From positions 1 through 42,818 of the forward strand of contig JAGRBM010000369.1 of assembly GCA_020434085.1 (NCBI GenBank): 42,818 nt of DNA. Reading direction: 5' to 3'. The DNA comes from Chrysiogenia bacterium (GTDB lineage: Bacteria; JAGRBM01). Position 1 is the first letter of the stretch. Each line of letters begins with the position of its first letter. Both the position numbers and the translations under genes were made by a program. The notes beneath the pieces were generated by a model, which worked only from the letters and a program-made list of their open reading frames with translations, made no database searches and was not told the origin of the DNA. Below are positions 27,901-39,900 of this stretch, one piece after another.

Positions 27901-30900
27901 GCCGGCCCGGTTATTCCCGCAGACACGGTGACTTGGGTGGTGAGCTATGAGAATGCCGGCGGTCAGGACGCTACCGGGGTTGTGCTGAGTGCCACCGTGC
28001 CCAGCGGTACGACCTTCAATGCCGGTGCGAGCAACCCGCTCTGGATGTGCGCGGGAGTGAGCTGCACCTTGAGCGTCGGCGCGCTCGCCGCGGGCGTGGC
28101 GCCCGTGGATGTGGACTTTGCCGTGGACGTCAACGATCCGGCGGCGGCGGGGCTGGGTTCGCTTTCCTTCAGCGTGAGCATCGCCGACGACGGCGCAAAC
28201 GGCAGTGATGCCAACGGGACCGACAACTCCGACACCTCAAATGCCCCGACGGTTACGGCGGCGCCTGACCTGGTGATCGATGTCGCAGGCCCCGGGGGCA
28301 GCGTCGGCGCGGGCGACCCGATCGGCTTCACGATTACCTACCAGAACACCGGCAGCCAGGCTGCGACGGGCGTCGAGCTCAGCTTTACGATTCCGCCGAG
28401 CACGCAGCTCAATGCGTTGGGTAGTCCCGGTTGGGTATGCGCTCCCGATGGCAGTGCAGGCAGTGCTTGCACCTATGCCATCGGCAGCGTGCCTTCGGGC
28501 GGCGCGGCGATGGGCGTGGGCCTGACCCTCATGGCGCTCGATCCAATCGATTCGGGCGTTGAGGGCGCGGACATCAGCGTGACCCTGGGGGATGACGGCG
28601 CCAACGGCGCTGACGAGAACCCGCTCGACAATACCGAGAGCGCTTCAGACGGTGGCGGCGATGTCGCGCTTGCGGCGGCGCCGGACCTCACGATCAGTGC
28701 CGATGACGGCGGCGCCACGCCCATGCCCGGTGACTCGGTAAGCTACGCATTGGATTATGGCAACGCAGGTGGCCAGTCGGCTGCCGGCGCGCAGATCTCA
28801 GTGACGGTGCCGACGGGATCAAGCTTCAACCTCGGCATGAGCGCGGGCTGGACCTGCCTGGTGGCAGGGGCAGCCGGCGACACATGCAGCTTGAACATCG
28901 GTGCCCTTGCCGGCGGCGCCATGGGCGGCACCACCGCAGTGCTGGATGTGGACTCACCCCTTGGCAGCGCCATTGAAGTTGTTGCCTTCAGCGCGAGCAT
29001 CGCCGACACCGCAGCGATGGAAGCCGACGAGAATCCGGCCGACAACACCGCAGCAGTGAACACCGCGATCGATGCAGCGCCCGATCTGCAGCTCAGTATT
29101 GTGGGGCCCGGTGGCAGCGTTGCCCTCGTGGCGGCGGGCCCGAATCCCACGATTGCCTACGCCTTTAACTACGCCAACGACGATACGCTCGGTAGCCAGG
29201 GCGCGACCGGAGTGACGCTGACGACCACGGTCCCGGCGGGTACGCTCTTCAGTTCCGGCGATACGAGCGCGACGTGGACCTGCCTGCCCGGCAACGGCGC
29301 GGGCAGCACCTGCACCCACAGCGTGGGGACCCTGGCCCTCAACGGCAGTGGTAGCGCGGACTTCGTTCTTCAGGTGGAAAACCCGGCGGCCGCCGTATTT
29401 ACGAGCGTCTCGATTTCCGGTGCGATTGGCGATGACGGCATGAACGGCGCCGACGTGGCGCCCGCCGACAACACGAGCACTTCGGGCGCGGTCAGCATTG
29501 ATGCTGCTCCCGATCTGCTGATCACCGTAACGGGCCCGAACCTGAGTGCCATGCCGGGACAGAATGTCGCCTACATGGTGGGTTACCAGAATATCGGTAC
29601 GCAGGACGCGACCGGTGTGGTGCTCACCATGACAATCCCGCAGGGTACGAGCTTCAATCCTTCCGCCAGCGCGGCGGGTTGGAGCTGCACGCCGAGCATT
29701 CTTGCGGGCAGCACCTGCACCTACAGCGTCGGCAATGTGGGCGCCGGCGATCCTGCCGGCAGCGTGAACTTTGTCGTCATTGTGGATAGCCCCGTGGCGG
29801 CGGGCGTGCCCGCGACCATCACGCTCGGTGGCTCCGTCGGCGACGACGGCGCCAACGGTGCCGATCTCGACGGTGGCAATGACATGACGAGCGATGCCGG
29901 AAGCAGCATCGACGCTCAGCCCGATCTGACCTTGAGCGTCTTTGACGGCGGCGCGAGCGTCGTGCCCGGCGGGCAGGTGAGCTACCTGCTCAGCTACGCC
30001 AATACCGGCGACAAGGGCTCCACCGGTGTCGCACTGACTGCCACGGTTCCTCCCGACGCGACCTTCAACCTGGGGGCGAGCACCGCGGGCTGGGTCTGCC
30101 TGCCGGATTCCAGCGCGGGCAGCACCTGCACCTTCAGTGTGGGCGGCGTTCCCGCCGGCGGCGCGGGCAGCGCCACCTTCGTGGTAGATATCGCCCTGAG
30201 CGTGGGCTCCGGTGTTACTCTTATCACTCAGAATGCGAGCATTGCCGATGACGGTATGAATGGCGCCGACGCAACGCCCGGTGACAACGCCGCGAGCGAT
30301 ACGACAAACCTCAACGCCGAGCCCAACCTGGCCCTCACCTTCAGTGACGGCGGGGCGGGGGCCATGCCCGGTGATACGGTGACCTACACGGCTACCGTGG
30401 AGAACCAGGGCAACCAGGAAGCCACCGGCATCATCGTCGCGAGTTCCGTGCCCGACAACACGGTATTCAATCCTGCTGCCAGCACCATGGGCTGGGTCTG
30501 TGTGCCCGACAACTCGGCCAGCAGCAACTGCACCATCAACGTGGGAGCGCTCGTCTCGGGCGCCATGACCAGCGTGAACTTCGCCGTGGATATTGACGAC
30601 CCAGTTCCCAGTGGTGTGACCCAGATCAGTGCTTCGGGTTCGGTGGCCGACGACGGTACCAACGGAGTAGATCCCGATCTGGGCAACAACGGCCAGAGCG
30701 ACACTACGCCGCTGGGTGCGTTCCCCGACCTGAGCGTTTCGGTAACAGACCCGGCAAGCCCCGTCGTGCCCGGCGACAGTGTCAGCTACGTGATTGCCTA
30801 CGACAACGTGGGCGATCAGGACGCGGTGAACGTGGTGATTGATGTGATCCTTGGTGCGGGCGCGGGTTTCAATGCCGGGGCGAGCAGTCCGGGCTGGAAC

Positions 30901-33900
30901 TGCACGGGACTTTCCTGCTCGCTCAGTGTGGGCGCGGTGGATGCCGCCGATCCGGCGGGGAGCACGACGCTCGTCGTCGACATTGACGATCCTATCGCAG
31001 CGGGTATCGACAACTTGAGTGCAAGCCTTTCCATTGCAGATGATGTGGCCAACGGCGCCGACGCCAATGCGGCCGACAATACCGATTCCTCGGTCTTGCC
31101 GGTGGTCGATGCCGCGCCCGACATGGCGATCACTGTGAGCGGTCCGGGCGGCAGCGCCCAGCCCGGTGACACGCGTGTCTACACGGTGACCTATCAGAAT
31201 CTGGGCAATCAGGATGCCACGGGTGTCACGCTCGAAATGACCGTTCCGGCGGGTACACAGTTCAATCCGACCGGCAATCCCGGCTGGATCTGCGCCCCCG
31301 ACGGCAGCGCGGGCAGCACCTGCACCTTCCTGGTCGGAGGCGTGGGCGCCGGCGATCCGGCAGTCGGCGTGGCCTTCACGGTGGACGTGCTCGGCGCAAT
31401 CGGCACGGGAATCGAGCTCATCGACCTGGGCGGCTCGGTCATGGACGATGGCGCCAACGGGCCCGATACCGGTGGTGGCAACAATGGTGACAACGACGAT
31501 GGCACCAGTATCGACGCGGCCTCCGATGTGGCGCTCAGCCTGAGCGATGGTGGCGCAATGCCCGGTCCCGGCGCGAGCGTGAGCTACATAGCCGGCTACG
31601 CGAACAACGGCGATCAGGATGCCGGCGACGTGCGCCTGTCTTTCATGGTTCCGGCCAATACGACCTTCAACGCCGCAATGAGCGATCCCTCCTGGAACTG
31701 CATACCCTCGGCGGCGGCAGGCAGTGCGTGCGAGTTGATTGTGGGTGCGCTGGCCTCGGGTGGTTCGAGCATGGCCGCCATTGTGCTCGATCTTGACGAT
31801 CCGATTGCAGCCGGTGTTGCCGATATCACGCTCACTGTGAGCGGCACTGATGCTGTCTCGCCCGATCCCGAGCCCACGCCCGCCGACAACAGCGCGAGCG
31901 TGATGACCCCGGTGCTTGCTGCGCCCGACCTCTATGTGGACGTGAGCGATCCGGGCGGCAATGTCACCCTTGCGCCCGCAATGACGGGCGGGGCGATCTC
32001 CTACACGATCTCCTACGGCAACAGTGCCGGCATGGGAACGCAGGCCGCGACAGGCGTGGCTCTTGCGGCGGTGGTCCCCGCCGGGACGAGTTTCTCCGAT
32101 GCCGACACGGTGGCAGCATGGGCTTGCGTGCCCGGTAGCAGTGCGGGAAGCACCTGCACGTTGAGCCTGGGCGCGCTCGCATTGGGGGCCTCCGGCAGCG
32201 CGGACTTCGTGCTACGGGTGGACAATCCGGTCGAAGCAGCAATCGAGAACGTCGTCCTGAGCGTGAGCATCGCCGACGACGGCGCGAATGGCGCGGACGT
32301 CGATGGTGGCAACAATACCGATACCTCGACGACGACCAGCATTACTGGCGCCCCGGACCTGCGCTTTGATGTGGTGGGGCCGGGCCTGACGGCGTCACCG
32401 GGTGAGGACATCATCTACTCACTTGAGTATGAGAATGTGGGTACCCAGGATGCCGCCGGCGTGTTCGTTTCGATGACCGTCCCGGCAGGAATGGTCTTCA
32501 ACCAGACGCTGAGCCCGGCGGGGTGGGCGTGTTCGCCCGATCTCAATGCCGGTGCCACGTGCATCTACAACGTTGGCGCCGTGGGCGCGGGCGATCCGGT
32601 CGCCGCGGTTCCCTTCATCATCACGGTTCCTGCGATCGTGGTTGCCGGAGTGGGTCCGGTCATTCCGGTAGGCGGTTTCATCGCCGATGACGGCAACAAC
32701 GGACCCGACCTCGCGCCTGCCGACAATGTCGATACGGACAGTGGCACCAGTATCGACGCCGCGCCCGATCTCTCGCTGATGCTCTCGGACGGCACAGCCT
32801 CTCCGGTGGCCGGCGGCAGTGTGATCTACACCATCAATCTTGAGAACCTCGGCGATCAGGATGCCACGGGGCTGGTCGTCACCGAGACCGTTCCGGCGAG
32901 CAGCACCTTCAGTGGCGGGGCGAGCACGCCCGGTTGGGTATGCATGGGTGGCGGCGGCGCCGGCGATACCTGCACCATTGCCATTGCGACGCTGAATGCG
33001 GGCTCGAGCGCGTCGCTGAGCTTCGCGGTGGTTCTCGACGCGACCTTGCCCGCGGGGCTCGATGAAATCGTAAATACTGCAAGCATTGTCGACGACGGCA
33101 TGGGCGGCAGTGATTCCGACGCCATGAACAACACCGATACGGTGAACACTGTGGTCGGCGCCATGCCCGACCTGGTTGCCGGTCTCGACGATGGCGGCGC
33201 CAGCGCCGCGCCCGGCGACACGGTGACCTACACGGTGAGCTGGCAGAACAACGGTACCCAGGGTGCAACCGGCGCGAGTGCCACCATCGCGATTCCGCTG
33301 AACACCACCTTCAACGCAGGGATGAGTGACCCCTCCTGGAACTGCTTCCCCAACGGGAACCCGTTGAGTGTGTGCACGCTGCCCATTGGAGCCGTCGCTT
33401 CGGGTGATTCGGGTATGGCGAGCTTCGCGCTTACCTGGAGCAACCCCATGCCGGCGGGCGTCGATGAGATCATTGTGAGCGCAAGCGTCTTCGACGACGC
33501 AGCCAACGGCGCGGATACCATCCCGGCAGACAACACCGCGCAGGATGCGACGCCGGTCATCGCGGCGCCGGACCTTGGTATCGACATTGACAACCCGGCC
33601 GGTCCGCTGGCTGCCGGTGGTACACTGCTCTTCGAGATCGCCACGGCCAACGGCGGCAATCAGGACGCGACCGGCGTGGTGCTGAGCGCCACGATTCCGG
33701 CGGGCCTTGAGTTCGATGCCGGAGCAAGCGACGCGCTCTGGTCGTGTGCGCCCAGCGCGACAACCGGGCCCGCATGCACGCTGAGCCTCGGAGCCTTTGA
33801 CGTGAGCGATCCCACCGACCAGCGCGACTTCGCGTTGCGCGCGCCCGATCCGCTGGTCTCGGGCCTCGATGATTTCACAGTGAGCGTGAGTGTGGCCGAC

Positions 33901-36900
33901 GACGGCGCCAATGGTGCCGACTCCAATGCTGCGGACAACACCGATACAAGTGCCAGCGTGAGCTTGGATGCTGCGCCCGACCTGCGGGTGACAGTCACGG
34001 GCCCCGGTGGCAGCGCCGAGCCCGGTGATACTCGCGTCTACTCCGTCACCTATGACAACGTCGGCACGCAGGACGCCACCGGCGTGGAACTCACCTTCAC
34101 AGTTCCACCGGGTACAAGTGTCCAGACCGGAGCGAGCCCCGGCTGGGTGTGCTTGCCCGATGCGAGTGCCGGCAGCACCTGCACCTACGCGGTGGGAACG
34201 GTTGGTGCGGGTGATCCCGCTGAGTCGCGCACCATTGCCCTCGACGTGCTCGATCCGGTGCCCGCCGGCGCGCACATAATCGACCTGACGCTGGATATCG
34301 GCGATGACGGTGCCAATGGCCCCGACGAGAACCCGGTCGACAATTCCTTCAACGAAACCGACACCGCCATCGATGCCGAGCCCGACCTGGCACTGTCCAT
34401 GAGCGGGGACGTCGCAACCGTGATGCCCGGCGGCGCAGTGGTCTACACCCTCGACTACGTCAACAACGGCGATCAGGACGCCACCGGCGTCGTGCTGACC
34501 GAGACCGTGCCCGCCAACACCGCCTTCAACGCCGGCGCGAGCACAGGGGGCTGGATGTGCCTGGTCGCCGGTGCGGCGGGCGATACGTGTATATTGAACA
34601 TCGGTGCTCTGGGTTCGGCTGCGATGGGAAGCGCCGATTTCGCCGTGGACGTGATCGCTGTGGCGCCCGCAGGGGCGGATAGCCTCTCAAATACGGCAAG
34701 TGCGGCCGACGACGGCGGCAACGGCGCCGAGCCGACGCCCGCCGACAACATGGCGATGGTGGAGACCACCCTCGACGCCGCGCCCGATCTCTCACTGAGT
34801 CTTGACGATGGCGCCATGAGTGCGGCGGCCGGTGGGGCGATCACCATTGACGTCATTGTGGACAACGCGGGTGACCAGGACGCGACCGGCGGCATGTTGA
34901 ACTTCACCGTGCCCACCGGAACGACGTTCAACGCTGGATTGAGCGCCATGGGCTGGAACTGCATGCCCGACGCCAACGCCGAGGCGAGTTGCACCCTTGC
35001 ACTGGGTGCTCTCAGCGTGGCCGGCACACCCGCCGCGTCTGTCACGATTGTGCTGGACGTGGATAACCCCGTCCCGGCCCTGCTGGAGTCGGTGACCACC
35101 ACGGTCAGCCTCGGCGACGATGGTGCAAACGGCGCCGACCAGATGCCTGCCGACAACGCGGCCGGTATCACGACCCCGGTGGACGCCGCGCCTGATTTCT
35201 CGCTCTCCAAGAGCGATGGATCGGCCGCACCGCTTCCGGGCGAGGTGGTCAGCTACATGCTCAATTATCAGAACACCGGCGATCAGGACGCGGCCAGCGT
35301 CACTCTCTCCGAAGTCGTTCCTGCCAATACGAGTTTTGAGACGGCCTCCAGCACGATGGGCTGGATCTGCGTGCCCGATACCAGTGCCGGCAGTGCCTGC
35401 ACGCTGAGCGTGGGCGCCTTGGCAGCCTCGGCCATGGACAGTGCAGTCTTTGCCGTGCGCGTGGACGGCTCGCTCGTGGGCGGCATGACCAGTCTTTCCA
35501 ACACCGCCGGCGTAACCGGTGATGGGGTGGGACCGATTGCCTCCAACCCGGTTACTACCGAAGTAAACTTTGCGCCCACGACCATGAACGATGCGGCTAC
35601 GGTGCAGCAGGAGCGCGCTCAGCAAATCGACGTGCTGGGCAACGACCTGGACGGCAATGTCCCGCCCGAGGCCCTGAATATTGTCGCAGTGGAGACCGGT
35701 GATGCCGCCGCAGGTGGCAGCGTGAGCATCGATCCGGGCGGATTGACGCTCACCTATACACCGAGCATCGGCTTCACCGGCGTCGATACCTTCGACTATA
35801 CGGTCGCAGATCCCCACGGGGCGCAGGCGACCGGCACCGTCACGATCACAGTGGTGGGTGTGCTTATCACAGAGTCCGACGGGGAAACCCGCGTCTTCGA
35901 AGGTGCTCTACCCGAGTATGCGGACAGCTATGAAGTGCGGCTGACCAACTGCCCGAGTTCGCCGGTCAATATCGCCCTGTCCCTGGATGCGGACATTTTT
36001 GTGAGCCCGGCGGTCCTTAATTTTGCCTCTCTGGGCTGCGTCGGTGCACCGATTCCGCAGACGGTCAACATTCAGGGCGCGGTCGATACCATGATCGAGG
36101 GCGATGAGATCGCCACGATTACTCATACGGTGAGCAGTCTGGATCCGAACTTCGACGGTGCTCCCGCGGCCGATGTGGACGTACATGTCGAGGACGCCGA
36201 TCTGGTGGCCGATCCCGGCGAGGACCGCACGGAACTGCCCGGCCTGTTGCGCCTGGACGGTTCGAACAGCCATGCGCTGGGCGACCTGGCCCTCAACTTC
36301 AACTGGCAGCCGGTGAGCGGTCCCATGGTTACGCTCACCGGATCGACTGGGCCGCGCCCGAGTTTTGTAGCGCTTGAGCCCGGCAATTATGTCTTCCGTC
36401 TGACGGTTTCCATCGTTACGGGAGAATATGATTCCGAGGAAGTGACCATCACTGTCACCGATGTGCCGCCCATCGCGCGAATCTCGCGCAACGTCATGGG
36501 AGTTGCCTCGCCGCCGATGGAATCGGCAGGGATGGATGTCGGCGAGACGTTGCCGCTCTCGGGTCTGCTCTCGTCGGACGATAATCTGACGCCGATCGAT
36601 TCCTTCACCTGGCAGCTCGGAGACGAAGTACCCTTCGGGGCGGACATCAACGAAGTGCTCGACGATCCGTCTTCACCGACGCCGGTGTTCACGCCGCTGG
36701 TGAGCAGCGCACCGGTGCCGGGCCTCTACGAGATCGAACTTGTTGTCAGCTCTGACGGCACCGATTCCGAGCCCAGGCTCCTTCGCGTCTACGTGCGCAA
36801 CTTCGACGAGATGGATCTCGCTGGATCCGTGGTGGAGCCCGCGGCTGATGCTGGTGTGGACCAGTACGCTGGCGTTGCGAGCGTTTACCAGCTCAACGGC

Positions 36901-39900
36901 ACCGCCAGCCTGGATCCCGACTCGCGCCAGCAGGGAGCGGAACTCGAATACTCGTGGCGCCAGGAACTGGGCACCCCGGTCACGCTTTCGAACCCCGCGG
37001 CCATTTCGCCGAGCTTCGTGATTCCCTCGCAGGGGGCGTTTACCTTCTGCCTGGAAGTGCGCGATGTGCTCGACGATGACCTGCCCAGTATTGAAGACTG
37101 CGTGACCATCACGGCCTTCGATCCGGGTGCGAACTACGCACCGGTGGCGGTGCCGGAATTCGTGGATGTCGATGACGACAATCTCGATGGGCGGGTCAAT
37201 GTGGGTGAAGTCTTCACCCTTACGGGGATTAACAGCACCGATCTTGATGGTGATGCCCTCACGGCGAACTGGAGGCTAGTCGATGCGCCGGGCTTCCACT
37301 CCTTCTCCCCAACGCTCAATGAGACCGAAATCTCCATGATGCCCTTCGTCGAGGGGACTTACCTATTCGAACTGACCGTCAACGACGGCATGGCGAGCAG
37401 CGTGCCCGTGGTCCTACCGGTCCATGTGCTGCCGGTCGGCACCGATGCCGCCCTGGCGGTTGCCAAGGCGGAGGTCGAGGAGAACACCAAGCTGACGCTC
37501 AGCGGTATCGTTCCCTTCATGCTCGATGGGGCGGAAAGCATCGGGAGTGATGGGCTCACGAACGCAAATCTCGGATACCTGTGGCAACAGACCGAGGGTC
37601 CCACCGCGATCATCGAAGATGCCAGCGCAATGCTTCCGATCGTGACGCCCATCGTCTCGGGCTACTACTGCTTCGAACTGACGGTGCGCACGCCTGGTGG
37701 CAGTCAGGCACACGACGAGGTGTGTCTGGAGGTCGAAATCACCGGTGGGGAGACTCGTAATCTGATCCCCACGGCAGTGCCCAGCGGGCCGCCCTATACG
37801 CGCAAGGATGTTGCAGTCACGATCTCGGGTACGCTGAGCAGCGATTCGGCTGCTGATGCCGACGGCGTGACGGGCGTGGTCAACGGCCTTGGCCTTCGCT
37901 GGTCCCAGTGTGGCGGCGTGCCGGTTGTGCTCGATGACAACCCCTTCACGCCCACCTTCACGCCGCCCGAGGACGGGGAGTATTGTTTTGAGCTGGTCGC
38001 CGACGACGGCGAAGCACTCGGCCTGCCCCAGCGCATAAGCGTGCAGGCGATCCTGATTGGTGCGACAGGCGGCGGGGGCACCGGTGACTGCACGCTCAAT
38101 CCCTCGGCCCCGGCCGGTGGGTGGACGTTACTGCCGCTGCTCAGTCTGCTTATGCTCTTCTTCTGGGATCGGCGCCGGCGCGGGGTTGCGGTGGATTCAA
38201 AACGGGGTAGGGGAACCGGGCTGCTGGGCCTTGCGCTGTTGTTCGCTCTTTCACTGGCTGGCAATGCTCACGCGCAGGCAGACCTGGGATTCCAGGCCGA
38301 GCACTTCGATCCGCTGCCCTCGCAGAAGCACAACATTCTCAACATTTCGCGCAGCGAGCTGATTGCCGAGGGAAATTACTCCCTGAGCATCGTCTCGAAC
38401 TATGCGAACGATCAGGTGCAGTTCGCGGCCTTCATCAACCCGTTCACCATCACCGAGCGGCCGATGCACCACAAGTGGCAGAGCGACCTGCTGGCTTCTT
38501 ACGGCGTGTTCGACTGGGCGGAGATCGGCATTGCAATCCCCGTGGTTTGGCGCCAGTCGGGCGACCCGCTCACCCTGATCGGGATGCCCAATACCGAGCT
38601 CGACGGGGCGGCCTTCGGCGATATTCGGATCGTTCCCAAGGTCAATCTGATCGCCCCTGATGATGGAGAGGGCTTCGGCATGGCATTTCTGATGCCGCTT
38701 TTCATCCCCATCGGGAAAAAGAACTTCCTCGCATCCGACCAGTTCTTTCGCGTCGAGCCGCGACTGGTTGCCGACTGGACCTTTGCCAACAAGGCCAGCA
38801 TTGCCATCAACCTGGGCGTGCAGATTCGTCCGCAACGCACCTTACTTAATTTCGTGAGCAACGATGTCTGGCGCTGGGGCATCGGCATGGAAACCCCCCT
38901 TGATTACGACTGGATCAAGAACGCAACCGGCTTCGAGCATCTCGAAGACTGGCGCGTCGGCGTCACGCTGTTCGGAAATCAGCAGATTCAGGACAACGTG
39001 GACTTCGGGGACTTCTTCTCGGGCGGCAATACCTCGGGTGATGATCCCACGGAGTTCATGGCCATGGTGCGATGGGATTTCGAGCCCGACTGGATGACCC
39101 AGCTCGCCTTCAGCAGCGTGCCCAATTACGGCGTAGGCGCTCCCGATTGGCGCATTACCTGGGGCATTACTTTCGAACCTGCCGTGGAAGAGGCGAGGGG
39201 CCCGGTGGATACCGACGGGGACGGGTATTTCGACCCCGACGATGAATGCCCGCTTGATCCCGAAGACTTCGACAATTTTCAGGATCTGGAAGGATGCCCC
39301 GATCCCGACAACGATCAGGACACGATTCTTGACGTGAATGACACCTGTCCGATGGATCCCGAGGACATGGACCAGTTCGAAGACCTCGATGGCTGTCCCG
39401 ATCCCGACAATGATCAGGACACGATTCTCGACGTGGTCGACCGCTGCCCCATGGAGCCCGAAGACATGGACGGCTATCAGGATGAGAACGGCTGTCCCGA
39501 TCCCGACAACGACGACGACGGAATTCTCGATATCGCCGATTCGTGCCCGATGCAGCCCGAGGATCTCGACGGCTTCGAGGACGAGGACGGCTGTCCCGAG
39601 CCCGGCCCCCTGGCGGCGGCCCCGAAGAAGCTGATTGCGCTGGACAAGATCCAGTTCGAGACCGGCAGCGCCACCCTTCGCAAGGAGAGCTACCCGATTC
39701 TCGACGACATCGTCTCGCAGCTGGTGGCCAACCCCTACATCACCAAGGTGCGCATCGAGGGGCATACCGACAGCCGCGGCGGCGACGCCTACAACCTCCA
39801 GCTCTCCGAGGACCGCGCCTTCGCGGTGCGCCAGTATCTGGTGAACTCAGGAATCGACAGCTCGCGCCTGCTCTCAAAGGGCTACGGCGAGACCCAGCCC

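Larger units (their letters stand above)
22978..35571 (+). repeat. Array of 31 DUF11-type repeats with seven-domain higher-order periodicity
   Basis: Each repeat begins like APDLxLxxxDGGxxxxPGDxVxY, has a YxNxGxQxATG loop, FNxGxSxxGWxCxPDxSAGSxC, a VGALxxG turn and DDGANGADxxPxDN near the end. The subtypes recur every seven domains. Repeats 2, 9, 16 and 23 carry an elongated loop and mostly AAWAC and GSADFVL. Repeats 3, 10, 17 and 24 begin GPGL or GPNL. Repeats 6, 13, 20 and 27 begin with PAGP or PASP. Repeats 7, 14, 21 and 28 have GPGG and mostly SPGW. Repeats 1, 8, 15 and 29 share VAGAAGDTC. Repeats 29-31 form a partial last unit. Confidence 0.9.

Noticed and set aside
22978-35571. Repeat array considered as a CRISPR
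   Set aside because: The period is about 400 bp, translated, and degenerate. There are no short identical repeats with unique spacers.
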